A stretch of DNA of 64,000 bases, from the NCBI RefSeq assembly GCF_014109805.1, contig NZ_CP059400.1, positions 2,946,001-3,010,000 of the forward strand, in the 5' to 3' direction. This document shows positions 1 through 8,059 of the stretch, in pieces; the stretch's first letter is position 1, and every line of letters starts with the position of its first letter. The notes beneath the pieces were generated by a model. That model searched no databases and had not been told where the DNA came from. It saw only the letters and a list, made by a program, of their open reading frames with translations. The stretch comes from Legionella sp. PC1000 (GTDB lineage: Bacteria; Pseudomonadota; Gammaproteobacteria; Legionellales; Legionellaceae). The translations under genes and the position numbers were made by a program.

Positions 1-127
1 TCCGCCTACGCCCCGCGAATAAACCGTTGTGTCTTGATCATATCTCCGCCTACGCCCCACGGCTTGCCCGCGGGGGTCCAGTGTTTTAGCGCAGATCTGC
101 TTCCGGATCCCGTGGATAAACGGTGGG
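1..127. repeat. Dispersed palindromic repeat, family 1 (edge copy)
   Basis: This gene-free stretch downstream of phaC is a copy of a repeat found throughout the window. Positions 31-127 match about 62692-62790: both run tctTGATCA, TCT, GCCTACGCCCC, CGGCTTG, CCGCG, GTCCAGTGTTTTAG, GGATCC. It may extend past the window edge. Confidence 0.75.
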
Positions 128-155
128 ATGAGATATCGAATTAGAGCAATGAGCT

Positions 156-1946
156 CTATTTTTGCATCACATAACTTCCAGGTGCAGAAGGTAATGAGGA
201 ATCAAGATGCGGTAACGAAACACGTCTTTGCGAACTGTTGTCGACTAACCATTCATGCCAAGCAAACCACCAGGATCCATCTCTTTTTTTTGCTTTGTCC
301 ACCCATTTCTTAGGCCCTATATAAGACATGTTTTTTTTGTTTTCAAGAATAGAATAATAGCGCCCAGGATGATTAGGTTCACTGACAATACCAGCGTTGT
401 GACCACCACTTGCCAACACAAAGGTAATATCGGTATGCATCATAAGATGGATTTTATATACAGACTCCCAGGGAGCGATATGGTCATGTTCAGTACTCAC
501 TGCAAAAATGGGTACATGAACATTCTTGGGCGCCACTATTTCATCCTCAACGCGAAAATGTCCCTCTGCAAAATCATTTTGCAGAAAGAGTTTCTCAAGA
601 TATTCTGTATGCATCTTATAAGGCATCCGCGTAGCATCAGCGTTCCAGGCAAGCAGGTCAATCATGCCGCGTTTTTTACCCGTCATGTAGTCGTCAATCA
701 TTTTTGACCAAATCAAATCGTAAGTACGCAACATCTGAAAAGATCCCGCCATATGCTTGGGATCAAGGTACCCTTTTTCCCACATCATGTTTTTAAGAAA
801 TGCGATTTCGCTTTCAGTGATGAACAGCATGAGCTCGCCTGCCTGTGTAAAATCCCCTTGTGCTGCCAGGAGCGAAAGGCTTTTAAGACGACTGTCTTTA
901 TCCCTTGCCATTGCAGCCGCTGTAATCATTGCCAGAGTCCCGCCAAGACAATATCCCACCAAATGAATTTTTGTCTTGGGTAAAATAGTACTTACCGCAT
1001 CGATTGCTGCCATTGCGCCTTGGCGATAATAATCATCCATCCCTAAATCACGGTCTTTTTCATCCGGATTGCGCCATGAGACCATAAAGACCGTATGTCC
1101 TTGTCCAACAAGCCATTTAACCAAAGAATTTCCAGGGGATAAATCCAGAATATAATATTTCATGATCCATGCAGGTAAGATGAGTATTGGTTCTTTGTAA
1201 ACAGTTTCAGTTTTTGGTTCATATTGAATTAATTCAATCAAATGATTTGTAAAAACTACCTTTCCAGGAGTAATCGCAACATTCTTGCCTGGTTTGAACT
1301 TTCCCGCACCAGGAGGAGGCAAACCAGCCAATCTTCTTAGCGTATGTTCCACGGCAATTTCTGTACCTTGAATCAGATTTACGCCACCACAACGCATCGT
1401 TTCATAAAAAAGATCGGGATTAGTCATTACGAAATTGGAAGGCGATAAAGCATCAAGTAATTGACGAATACAAAAAGAAACCGTACGTTCTGAGCGCTTG
1501 GAAAGTCCAGGAACTTTTCGTGTTGCATTACAAAACCACTCTTCAATCTGGAGAAAAACTTCAGCATACAAACGCCATGGCATCAATTGCCAATTCTCCT
1601 TATGAAAGCGCACATCTTTTCCTTGAGCTGGTTGTTTGTCACACAACAGATGCGCTAAAAATTCATCGGTATGCAGGAGAGGATAAAAAGCCAATGCCAA
1701 TAAGTGTCCCGGCGATTGCGCTAATTGCAAAAGCCAGGCACAATGAGCAGTTCCAATTACAGCAGGACTCATGCCCATTGTAATCTTACCTAGATTTGCC
1801 TGATACAATTTATTTATAAAATAAAAAAAATCATCCAATTTATTTTTATAGAGTGAATATTGGGAATTATTAATCTCAGATGGAGGAGCAGATTGATTCT
1901 TCAAGCCTAAGTGAGTTAGGGCATTCTTTTCTTCAGTTCCTTTCAT
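156..1946 (-). CDS. phaC: Class I poly(3-hydroxyalkanoate) synthase
   Basis: This enzyme polymerises (R)-3-hydroxyacyl-CoA into the storage polyester PHA/PHB at the surface of cytoplasmic granules. The 596 residues match the usual class I length. The N-terminal helical PhaC_N region is followed by an alpha/beta hydrolase core. Visible features are the lipase-like box GYCLGG with the catalytic Cys, the Asp in STEHDHIAPW, the His in SGGHNAG, and the family motif WAWHEWL-like at the C-terminus (WWFAWHEWL). It stands alone: no phaA, phaB or phasin gene lies beside it, as is common in Legionella, where PHB reserves accompany late growth and survival. The family assignment is secure. Substrate chain length is inferred from class I similarity. 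Confidence 0.95.
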   Translation of the reverse strand: MKGTEEKNALTHLGLKNQSAPPSEINNSQYSLYKNKLDDFFYFINKLYQANLGKITMGMSPAVIGTAHCAWLLQLAQSPGHLLALAFYPLLHTDEFLAHLLCDKQPAQGKDVRFHKENWQLMPWRLYAEVFLQIEEWFCNATRKVPGLSKRSERTVSFCIRQLLDALSPSNFVMTNPDLFYETMRCGGVNLIQGTEIAVEHTLRRLAGLPPPGAGKFKPGKNVAITPGKVVFTNHLIELIQYEPKTETVYKEPILILPAWIMKYYILDLSPGNSLVKWLVGQGHTVFMVSWRNPDEKDRDLGMDDYYRQGAMAAIDAVSTILPKTKIHLVGYCLGGTLAMITAAAMARDKDSRLKSLSLLAAQGDFTQAGELMLFITESEIAFLKNMMWEKGYLDPKHMAGSFQMLRTYDLIWSKMIDDYMTGKKRGMIDLLAWNADATRMPYKMHTEYLEKLFLQNDFAEGHFRVEDEIVAPKNVHVPIFAVSTEHDHIAPWESVYKIHLMMHTDITFVLASGGHNAGIVSEPNHPGRYYSILENKKNMSYIGPKKWVDKAKKRDGSWWFAWHEWLVDNSSQRRVSLPHLDSSLPSAPGSYVMQK

Positions 1947-2133
1947 GTCAAATTCCTTTTGATTCCATCCAATAATGCTTCATGCTGCGATTTAAGTAAA
2001 TACTGATGTAAATTATAGTATTATTTTCAATAGTGTGCGGGCATTACAATACAGATAAAGAAAATAAAATTATCTTGAGTTGGGCTAATATTTGAGTATG
2101 CTTAAAGAAGATATAACACGAATCGAGAGAAAA

Positions 2134-2496
2134 ATGAAAAACCTACTGGCTATTTTATTGTGTGCCATATGTACTTCACTATTTGCAGATAATTTAGGCC
2201 AAAATACCTATGAAATAACATGTCAAAATTGTCATGCACCTCAATTTGCAAGCGGGATGAAAGCGCCCGCTGCTTTTGATAAAAAAGCATGGGCTACCCG
2301 TTTTAAGAACGCTGAACTGGAAGCCAAAAAAAATCCTGCAGAATATAAAACCGCAATGGATTATTTATTATCCAGCATGAAAAGTGGAAAAGGTCTAATG
2401 CCTCATGGTGGTTTGTGTAAGGAAGCGGATGTACCGAAGAAAAATTGTTCTGATGCAGCGTTCATTCAGGCCATAGACTATATGTCACAAAATTAG
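2134..2496 (+). CDS. Small periplasmic c-type cytochrome (cytochrome c5-like)
   Basis: A short electron-carrier protein with one covalently bound haem. The heme-binding motif CQNCH lies just after the signal peptide. A later Met-containing stretch (GLMPHGGLC) offers a likely axial ligand. Two further Cys residues near the C-terminus (GLC and KNC) resemble the extra pair of cytochrome c5. An ORF could begin at 2092, but the Met at 2134 is preferred. It follows a purine-rich gagaga and directly opens a signal peptide (MKNLLAILLCAICTSLFA). The mature protein would have about 100 residues. Single gene, divergent from phaC. Its redox partner is unknown. Confidence 0.8.
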   Translation: MKNLLAILLCAICTSLFADNLGQNTYEITCQNCHAPQFASGMKAPAAFDKKAWATRFKNAELEAKKNPAEYKTAMDYLLSSMKSGKGLMPHGGLCKEADVPKKNCSDAAFIQAIDYMSQN

Positions 2497-2677
2497 GTTT
2501 ACCCGGTTGATCTTGGCCTCGCAGCGAAACGATTCGATTGAAAATCTCCTAGAGGCCTCATTTCGCTATAAATTTTAACTGAAATTTAATTCTTGGCGTG
2601 CTCAAGGTTGTCACGATACAAACCAATCAATTCCTCATGGGAAGATACCTTCTACAGTTCTATAAGAACTATTCATA

Positions 2678-3316
2678 TTAGGGATTCGTCTCTACTAGCA
2701 ATTTTTTTGCAGTTAATAAATCTAGATATGCTTTTTTCTTATCGGATGGATTACGTAAAAGATAAGCGGGATGATAGCTTACAATGAAGGGGATATTATT
2801 ATAGTGATGCAATGTATTACGCAATTCTTTCAAAGGAAGTGGTTTATTAAGTAAAAATTGCCCTGCAAAACGTCCCAAAGCCAAAATCAAATGAGGTTGA
2901 ATCAATTCAATTTGACGGGCTAAATAAGAACTGCATTGAGTTATTTCATCCAACTGAGGATCCCGGTTATTTGGCGGCCTGCATTTTAACACATTGGCAA
3001 TGTAAACTTCTTCTTCAACGATTCCAATGCTTTGCAACATGTGATTGAGTAAACTTCCTGCTTTTCCTACAAAGGGAAGACCCTGTTTATCCTCATAAAA
3101 CCCTGGAGCTTCACCAATAATCATCAGCTTTGCTTTTGCACTGCCGCGGAAAAAAACAGTTTGCGTGCGGGTTTTATGTAAAGAACAGCGAGTACACGCA
3201 GCTACTTCTTTTGCTAATGCAGATAAATCCTGCTCACATGAAGAATGAGGCTGGCGTAACTCCCAGAGATCGATTCCCATAGCCTGTAGATAATAACGAC
3301 TTAAAGCATCTGACAT
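2678..3316 (-). CDS. Family 4 uracil-DNA glycosylase (iron-sulphur)
   Basis: It removes uracil from DNA to start base-excision repair. The 212 residues match family 4. Visible features are the Fe-S cysteines (ACTRCSLHKTRT, the CRPP Cys and a later Cys in the TQCSSY segment), the active-site loop GEAPGFYEDKQGLPFVGKAG, the ANVLKCRPPNNR motif and the SYHPAYLLR loop with the conserved His. About 30 extra N-terminal residues (SDALSRYYLQAMGID) are typical of proteobacterial members. It appears monocistronic. Confidence 0.93.
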   Translation of the reverse strand: MSDALSRYYLQAMGIDLWELRQPHSSCEQDLSALAKEVAACTRCSLHKTRTQTVFFRGSAKAKLMIIGEAPGFYEDKQGLPFVGKAGSLLNHMLQSIGIVEEEVYIANVLKCRPPNNRDPQLDEITQCSSYLARQIELIQPHLILALGRFAGQFLLNKPLPLKELRNTLHHYNNIPFIVSYHPAYLLRNPSDKKKAYLDLLTAKKLLVETNP

Positions 3317-3466
3317 AGAAAGCTCATTTCAAATATAAATTGCTAGAGAAAAATTGAAGGGTTATTTTCGTTTTTAATTTTTGATAAATCAATGCTGCTT
3401 TTATGAAAAATAATTTAGCCTGGGCTCAGCGCAGCGAATCCGAGGAACTCCCTAAGTTTTTTTACC

Positions 3467-3497
3467 CTACGTACTGCGCTTTATGCGCGGTACGTAG
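3467..3497. repeat. Hairpin copy of palindromic repeat family 1
   Basis: CTACGTACTGCGC, loop TTTAT, GCGCGGTACGTAG: a 13-bp stem with one G-T pair. The same core occurs at 18.1, 27.9 and 62.9 kb. Just upstream (3418-3450), CCTGGGCTCAGCGCAGCGAATCC resembles repeat family 2. The element fills the gap between the flanking genes and follows the 3' end of the gene at 3521-4915, so it could also act as a terminator. Confidence 0.8.
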
Positions 3498-3520
3498 AGG
3501 AATTAGAGCAATATGAATAG

Positions 3521-4915
3521 TTACCTCTCCAAAAATTTAGAGGCCTCTTCAAGCATCACTTGGCGTACTCTTTCAAATTGGGCCTCATTCCAGATATTTT
3601 CAACACGTAAAGTTCCGTTATCGAGGCATTTCTCATAAGCGGCTAATCCAATCAATATATGGGAAAATTTAACCCTCCTAAATTTGCTTAATGCTGCAAG
3701 TAAAGTCAATCGTTCAATTTCAGACCCTGAAATATCATCACCAAACTCACCCTCGACTCCATTAAACTGCAGAGTAAACCATTCTTCTAATGATTGCCCG
3801 CACATAATAAAGCTGTGAGATATTTGTGATCCCCCCAGCACTCGGGTCTCCAGATACTGCTGAATATCAACACAAATAGTATTTTTCTTTATGTATTGTA
3901 ATGCTTCATCAAATAATAAGGTTAATTTAAATGTCTCAACCTGTACCACAGCACGTAATTCAATAAGAGACTTAAGCAGATGCTGATTTTTCAGTTGTCT
4001 TTCTTTAGAACGCTTACCCAAAGACGCATCCATATTGTTCTTTGCCTTTTCTATTTGATGGTCGAGTTTATTAATTATCCTTTGTAAGCGGGTCGCATTG
4101 CTATCTTGAGTTAAAATTTGCGCACGCAACCAATCGTTCAGTTCTGAAGACAAAGATTGTGCTTGCTTGCTTAAAAATGCTTTTATTAATGCAGCATTAA
4201 AATCATGCTGAGTTAATTGATCATATAATTCAGCTGCTTTTATATAAAGATTTGCATGTTCTTCCTCCAAATGTTCCTCCAAAATTTTGCGCTGTAAATC
4301 ATCAATTTTGGCAACATTGCTTATTTCAATCATCCCTCCTCCAGGCAAAAGATAAAATCCATGATGTTGCGCAAAACGAATTCGTCCCTGTGGATCCACA
4401 TGGATTCTATCTACTGCTTCATTTTCAAGCTTTCCACCCATTTGAATTTGAATGGGGTATAACTGAGCAGCAGGAGGACAATCAATATTAAGCTCATCCA
4501 AGTTAAAAAGATGTGATTTATTGGTTTTCTTTAAATGAGTTTTTTGTGCAGTACGAAATTTTTCCCAAATTTCTGGCGTATACTCACGAATTGGATGTTT
4601 CAATCTCATTTGACCTGGAGTTTTACCAAACTCAAACCAAGAACTTAATTGCTTATCCATTTCCATGTCATAGAAATCGAATAAAATATCAAAATACTGC
4701 TGATGCTCCATACGGTGTAACACATCAGCGTAATTAATAAATGTCGCTGCATAAGCTAAGACTTTATAATGAGTCTTTGCTTGAGTCTGATCAGTGACTT
4801 GGCCAGAAAGTTTCTTGATTTCTGCGATCTTATCCTGCACCATGGTGCGTCGACCATGCGTATTCGCTTCTTTATATTGGATTAACATTGGGCCGATATC
4901 TGAAAATAACTGCAC
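3521..4915 (-). CDS. Orphan coiled-coil protein, candidate Dot/Icm effector
   Basis: I do not recognise a family for this 464-residue protein. It has no signal peptide and no clear membrane segment. Residues about 205-320 are rich in Leu, Glu, Lys and Gln (KILEEHLEEEHANLYIKAAE and following) and look coiled-coil. The tail is Glu-rich (MLEEASKFLER), resembling the E-rich C-termini of Legionella type IV substrates. The start is GTG at 4915, supported by taggag eight bases upstream. It is a single gene with a TATAAT-like box near 5018. The effector role is inferred from size, composition and genus only. Confidence 0.55.
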   Translation of the reverse strand: MQLFSDIGPMLIQYKEANTHGRRTMVQDKIAEIKKLSGQVTDQTQAKTHYKVLAYAATFINYADVLHRMEHQQYFDILFDFYDMEMDKQLSSWFEFGKTPGQMRLKHPIREYTPEIWEKFRTAQKTHLKKTNKSHLFNLDELNIDCPPAAQLYPIQIQMGGKLENEAVDRIHVDPQGRIRFAQHHGFYLLPGGGMIEISNVAKIDDLQRKILEEHLEEEHANLYIKAAELYDQLTQHDFNAALIKAFLSKQAQSLSSELNDWLRAQILTQDSNATRLQRIINKLDHQIEKAKNNMDASLGKRSKERQLKNQHLLKSLIELRAVVQVETFKLTLLFDEALQYIKKNTICVDIQQYLETRVLGGSQISHSFIMCGQSLEEWFTLQFNGVEGEFGDDISGSEIERLTLLAALSKFRRVKFSHILIGLAAYEKCLDNGTLRVENIWNEAQFERVRQVMLEEASKFLER

Positions 4916-5075
4916 GATGGTTCTCCTATTAAATTAAAGTATTTTAAAACTCTAAATGTACTTTGAACTAATTCAATACCCTAATTTATTCAAGTTTTTA
5001 TGTCATTATAGTTAATGATTTTGAATTATTTTGTTAATATATCCTTCTGTTGTCATTTAGGATGAAAAATAATTC

Positions 5076-5933
5076 ATGGCATTAGCAAAAAATCCAAATC
5101 CTTATTCAGCGGACACAGCGTTTCAAGATGGCAGATTACGTCAAGCTCAATTCAAGATGCTTGCCATGCTTGAAGTAGTGGATGCTATCTGTCTTAAACA
5201 TGGTTTGGACTATTGGCTTGATGCGGGGACTCTTTTAGGGGCTGTACGGCATCAAGGGTTTATCCCTTGGGATGACGATGTGGATATTGCCATGCCACGG
5301 GCTAGCTACGAACACTTTTTACGTGTAGCACCTACAGAAATCCCTAACTGGATGTGGTTGCAAACGGTTCATAGCGATCCAGGCTATTTTAATATGGCTA
5401 CCCCTTTAAAAATCAGAGATCGCTCCAGCCGTTTTATTGAAAAACACGAAAAAGGTAATGAACCTTACATTCAAGGTATTTTTATTGACGTTTTTGTCTA
5501 TGACACCATGCCTCTAGATCCCAAACAACGTAAGCGATATAAATTCTATGCTAAAAAGCTCTCACGTTTATTAAGTACTAAATACAGTAAAGTAAAAATA
5601 GGACACTATCCTGCCTTTTATAAGGCTATAGCCTCTTTTTTTCCCAAGTCTCTGCTTGAGTTGTGCTTGCAAAAAATTATTCATCAGGCAAACACCAGTA
5701 AAAGCCCTTATATAGGACGAGGTTATAATTGCGTAGGAAGAAATTTAATCAAAAAGGACGAAATATATCCTTTGCAACGAGTTGCGTTTGAGACTAAAGA
5801 ATTTAATATTCCGCAAAATGCAGAAATATTTCTTATTCAGCAATATGGAGATTATTTGCAGCTGCCTCCTGAAGAGCAAAGAGTAATGCGGCATTGCAAA
5901 GAACTTATCCCTCATCTGGAAGAAATTATCTAA
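5076..5933 (+). CDS. LicD-family phosphotransferase
   Basis: LicD proteins transfer phosphorylcholine or similar groups to surface glycans, and share a nucleotidyltransferase-like fold. The hallmark segment is present at about residues 46-75: YWLDAGTLLGAVRHQGFIPW followed by DDDVDIAMPR, with the metal-binding acidic cluster. The C-terminal half is basic with aromatic patches. The 285 residues match the family. No licA/B/C genes lie next to it, so the acceptor and donor are unknown. Possible roles are LPS or host-glycan modification. The family call is firm and the substrate is not. Confidence 0.88.
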   Translation: MALAKNPNPYSADTAFQDGRLRQAQFKMLAMLEVVDAICLKHGLDYWLDAGTLLGAVRHQGFIPWDDDVDIAMPRASYEHFLRVAPTEIPNWMWLQTVHSDPGYFNMATPLKIRDRSSRFIEKHEKGNEPYIQGIFIDVFVYDTMPLDPKQRKRYKFYAKKLSRLLSTKYSKVKIGHYPAFYKAIASFFPKSLLELCLQKIIHQANTSKSPYIGRGYNCVGRNLIKKDEIYPLQRVAFETKEFNIPQNAEIFLIQQYGDYLQLPPEEQRVMRHCKELIPHLEEII

Positions 5934-5964
5934 CCCCCTTTTCCTTACTGGCTTACCCCTTTTT

Positions 5965-6357
5965 TGCCTGCTTGCCGTGCTTTATGCACGGCATCCAGTC
6001 GCTCTGCATGAGGCAAAAAGCTGGATTCCGCGCATAAAGCGCGGAACGTAGGGATTTTGTTTTATGCGATAAGATGCGGTTGCCTTGTCCATATCTTTTT
6101 TGCCTACTTGCCGAGCTTTATGCGCGGCATCCAGTCGCTCTGCATGAGGCAAAAAGCTGGATTCCGCGCATAAAGCGCGGAACGTAGGGATTTTGTTTTA
6201 TGCGATAAGATGCGTTTGCCTTGTCCATATCTTTTTTGCCTACTTGCCGAGCTTTATGCACGGCATCCAGTCCCTCTGCATGAGACAAAAAGCTGGATTC
6301 CGCGCATAAAGCGCGGAACGTAGGGATTTTGTTTTATGCGATAAGACGGGTTTGCCT
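5965..6357. repeat. Three tandem 136-bp repeats
   Basis: Copies begin at 5965, 6101 and 6237 (TGCCTnCTTGCCG). The third ends near 6357. Each holds an imperfect hairpin with arms CCGnGCTTTATGCnCGGCATCC and GGATTCCGCGCATAAAGCGC, then CGGAACGTAGGGATTTTG. Copies differ at only a few positions. The hairpin belongs to the family 1 palindromes seen elsewhere, here amplified in tandem. It lies between licD and the ABC-F gene. The rest of the gap (5934-6534) shows no gene. Confidence 0.92.
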
Positions 6358-6534
6358 AGATATTGACAGATAATCACGCAATCGGTTATTATTATACCCA
6401 ATATCAAACAAGCACATCATTTAAAGAGGCTTAAACACATCATGGACATTCTCTCTTAAGTACGCCCTAAGCACAGGGCAATGACGGTAGCAGTCACACT
6501 CAAACTGCCTATTTGCACTACTTAAGTGAGTTAC

Positions 6535-7962
6535 ATGATGCATAAGCCAATTCAATTGAAACATCTTTGTCTTTCTTTCCCCCATAAAACATGTTTTGTG
6601 GACTTTAGCGGCCAAATTGTCTATGGCAGTCGTATTGCGATTATTGGGCGTAACGGCTCTGGAAAATCCACCCTGCTTAAATTACTTGCAGGAATACTTG
6701 AGCCAACTGATGGTGACATCTGTTTTCCAAAAGAATTAAACATAGGTTATGTGCCGCAAATTATTGAAGAATTTGATTCATTAAGTGGAGGGCAACGTTT
6801 TCATAAATTATTAACTCAAGCGCTAGTATCGGATCCTGATCTTTTGATGCTTGATGAACCCAGTAATCACCTGGATCGTAACAATCGCCGCTCTTTGATG
6901 AGGATGCTTTCTGATTATAGGAATACTTTGATTATGGTGACGCATGATATTGAATTATTGCAATCCACTGTAGATACGATTTGGCATATCGATCATGCTG
7001 AAGTACGTGTCTTTACAGGATGTTATGCGGATTATTTACGAGAAATCAATATTCAACGTAGTACGATTGAAGGTGAAATTGCAGATCTGAGACGTCAGAA
7101 AAAACAGATCCACGCAGATATGATGAGAGAACAAGCACGGGCTAAGAGCAGTAGAAATCAAGGTGAAAAACACATCCTCCAGAGGAAGTGGCCTACCATC
7201 GTTTCGCAGAGCAAAGCAAGAAATGCCCAAGAGACTTCAGGTCGTAAAAAAAGTGCAATCAATCAAAAAAAACAGGAATTAACTGAGCGCTTATCTACGC
7301 TTTACTTACCTGAAGTCATTCATCCTAAATTTGCTGTGCACGGGGTAGAAACCAATCAGACTTTAGTGACAGTCAGTGAGGGTACTGTCGGTTATGAGAA
7401 CAATAATCCTGTTCTACGGGAATTGAGCTTCTCAATAAAAGCACGCGACCGGATTGCGATTCACGGGAAAAATGGCTCCGGTAAATCTACCTTGCTCAAA
7501 GCCATTTTGAGCAATGAATCGGTAATAAAAAAAGGAATCTGGGCTGTTCCTCACTCTCATGAGATTGGTTACCTTGATCAGCACTACAACAATCTGCCAT
7601 TAACAAAGACGGTATGGGAAGCCATAAGTTGTTTAACGGATAAATCCTATACCGAAATCAGGAGCTTCTTAAATGATTTTTTATTTCGAAAAAATGAAGA
7701 AATAAATGCGTTGGTATCAACCCTATCCGGTGGAGAAAAAGCCAGACTTTCCTTGGCACAAATCGCAGCAATTACCCCCAAACTACTTATTTTGGATGAA
7801 GTGACAAATAACCTGGACAGAGAAACCCGGGCTCATGTAATCCAGGTACTCAAAGTTTATCCAGGCGCACTGATGGTGATTTCTCATGATTCTCATTTTT
7901 TGAGTGCTATTGAAGTTACCGACGGATATGAAATAAAGGATGGATTATTACGATCCATATAG
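6535..7962 (+). CDS. ABC-F family ATPase
   Basis: A soluble protein with two ATP-binding domains and no membrane segments. ABC-F members bind the ribosome and act in translation quality control or protect it from antibiotics. NBD1 has Walker A GRNGSGKST, signature LSGGQR and Walker B LLMLDEPSNHLD. NBD2 has GKNGSGKST, LSGGEKARLSLAQ and LLILDEVTNNLD. The linker (about residues 165-260) is basic and helical, as expected for the ribosome-contacting arm. About 475 residues is short, closer to resistance-type members than to EttA. The start is ATG at 6535 or 6538; GTG 6526 is possible. An ABC exporter follows 97 bp downstream. Confidence 0.88.
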   Translation: MMHKPIQLKHLCLSFPHKTCFVDFSGQIVYGSRIAIIGRNGSGKSTLLKLLAGILEPTDGDICFPKELNIGYVPQIIEEFDSLSGGQRFHKLLTQALVSDPDLLMLDEPSNHLDRNNRRSLMRMLSDYRNTLIMVTHDIELLQSTVDTIWHIDHAEVRVFTGCYADYLREINIQRSTIEGEIADLRRQKKQIHADMMREQARAKSSRNQGEKHILQRKWPTIVSQSKARNAQETSGRKKSAINQKKQELTERLSTLYLPEVIHPKFAVHGVETNQTLVTVSEGTVGYENNNPVLRELSFSIKARDRIAIHGKNGSGKSTLLKAILSNESVIKKGIWAVPHSHEIGYLDQHYNNLPLTKTVWEAISCLTDKSYTEIRSFLNDFLFRKNEEINALVSTLSGGEKARLSLAQIAAITPKLLILDEVTNNLDRETRAHVIQVLKVYPGALMVISHDSHFLSAIEVTDGYEIKDGLLRSI

Positions 7963-7968
7963 GCCTGT

Positions 7969-8034
7969 TTCCTGCGCTTCGGTACTCAAAAATCAGGTCA
8001 TTTTGACTCAAGTTAGCGAAATGTAAACAGGCCC
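7969..8034 (+). repeat. Repeat family 3, copy 1
   Basis: The spacer between the ABC-F and exporter genes contains TCGGTACTCAAAAATCAG, TCATT, TGACTCAAG and AGCGAAA, which recur in inverse orientation at 35742-35812. Flanking GGCCTGTTT (7963) and AAACAGGCC (about 8025) are complementary, so the transcript could fold back and attenuate or stabilise the message for the exporter. Confidence 0.7.
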
Positions 8035-8059
8035 TTCTAACAAAAACCGAGTAAAAAGT

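Noticed and set aside
255..707. 150-codon ORF on the plus strand
   Set aside because: It lies wholly inside phaC on the other strand. Its composition (Cys/His/Phe-rich) is typical of an antisense shadow.
2560..2640. Minus-strand stretch reading SHEELIGLYRDNLEHAKN before a stop
   Set aside because: It looks protein-like, but there is no start or longer frame upstream (a TAG precedes it). It may be the tail of a lost gene, but the evidence is too thin to annotate.
5965..6357. Possible CRISPR array
   Set aside because: Units are 136 bp with no distinct spacers and no cas genes. It is an ordinary tandem repeat.
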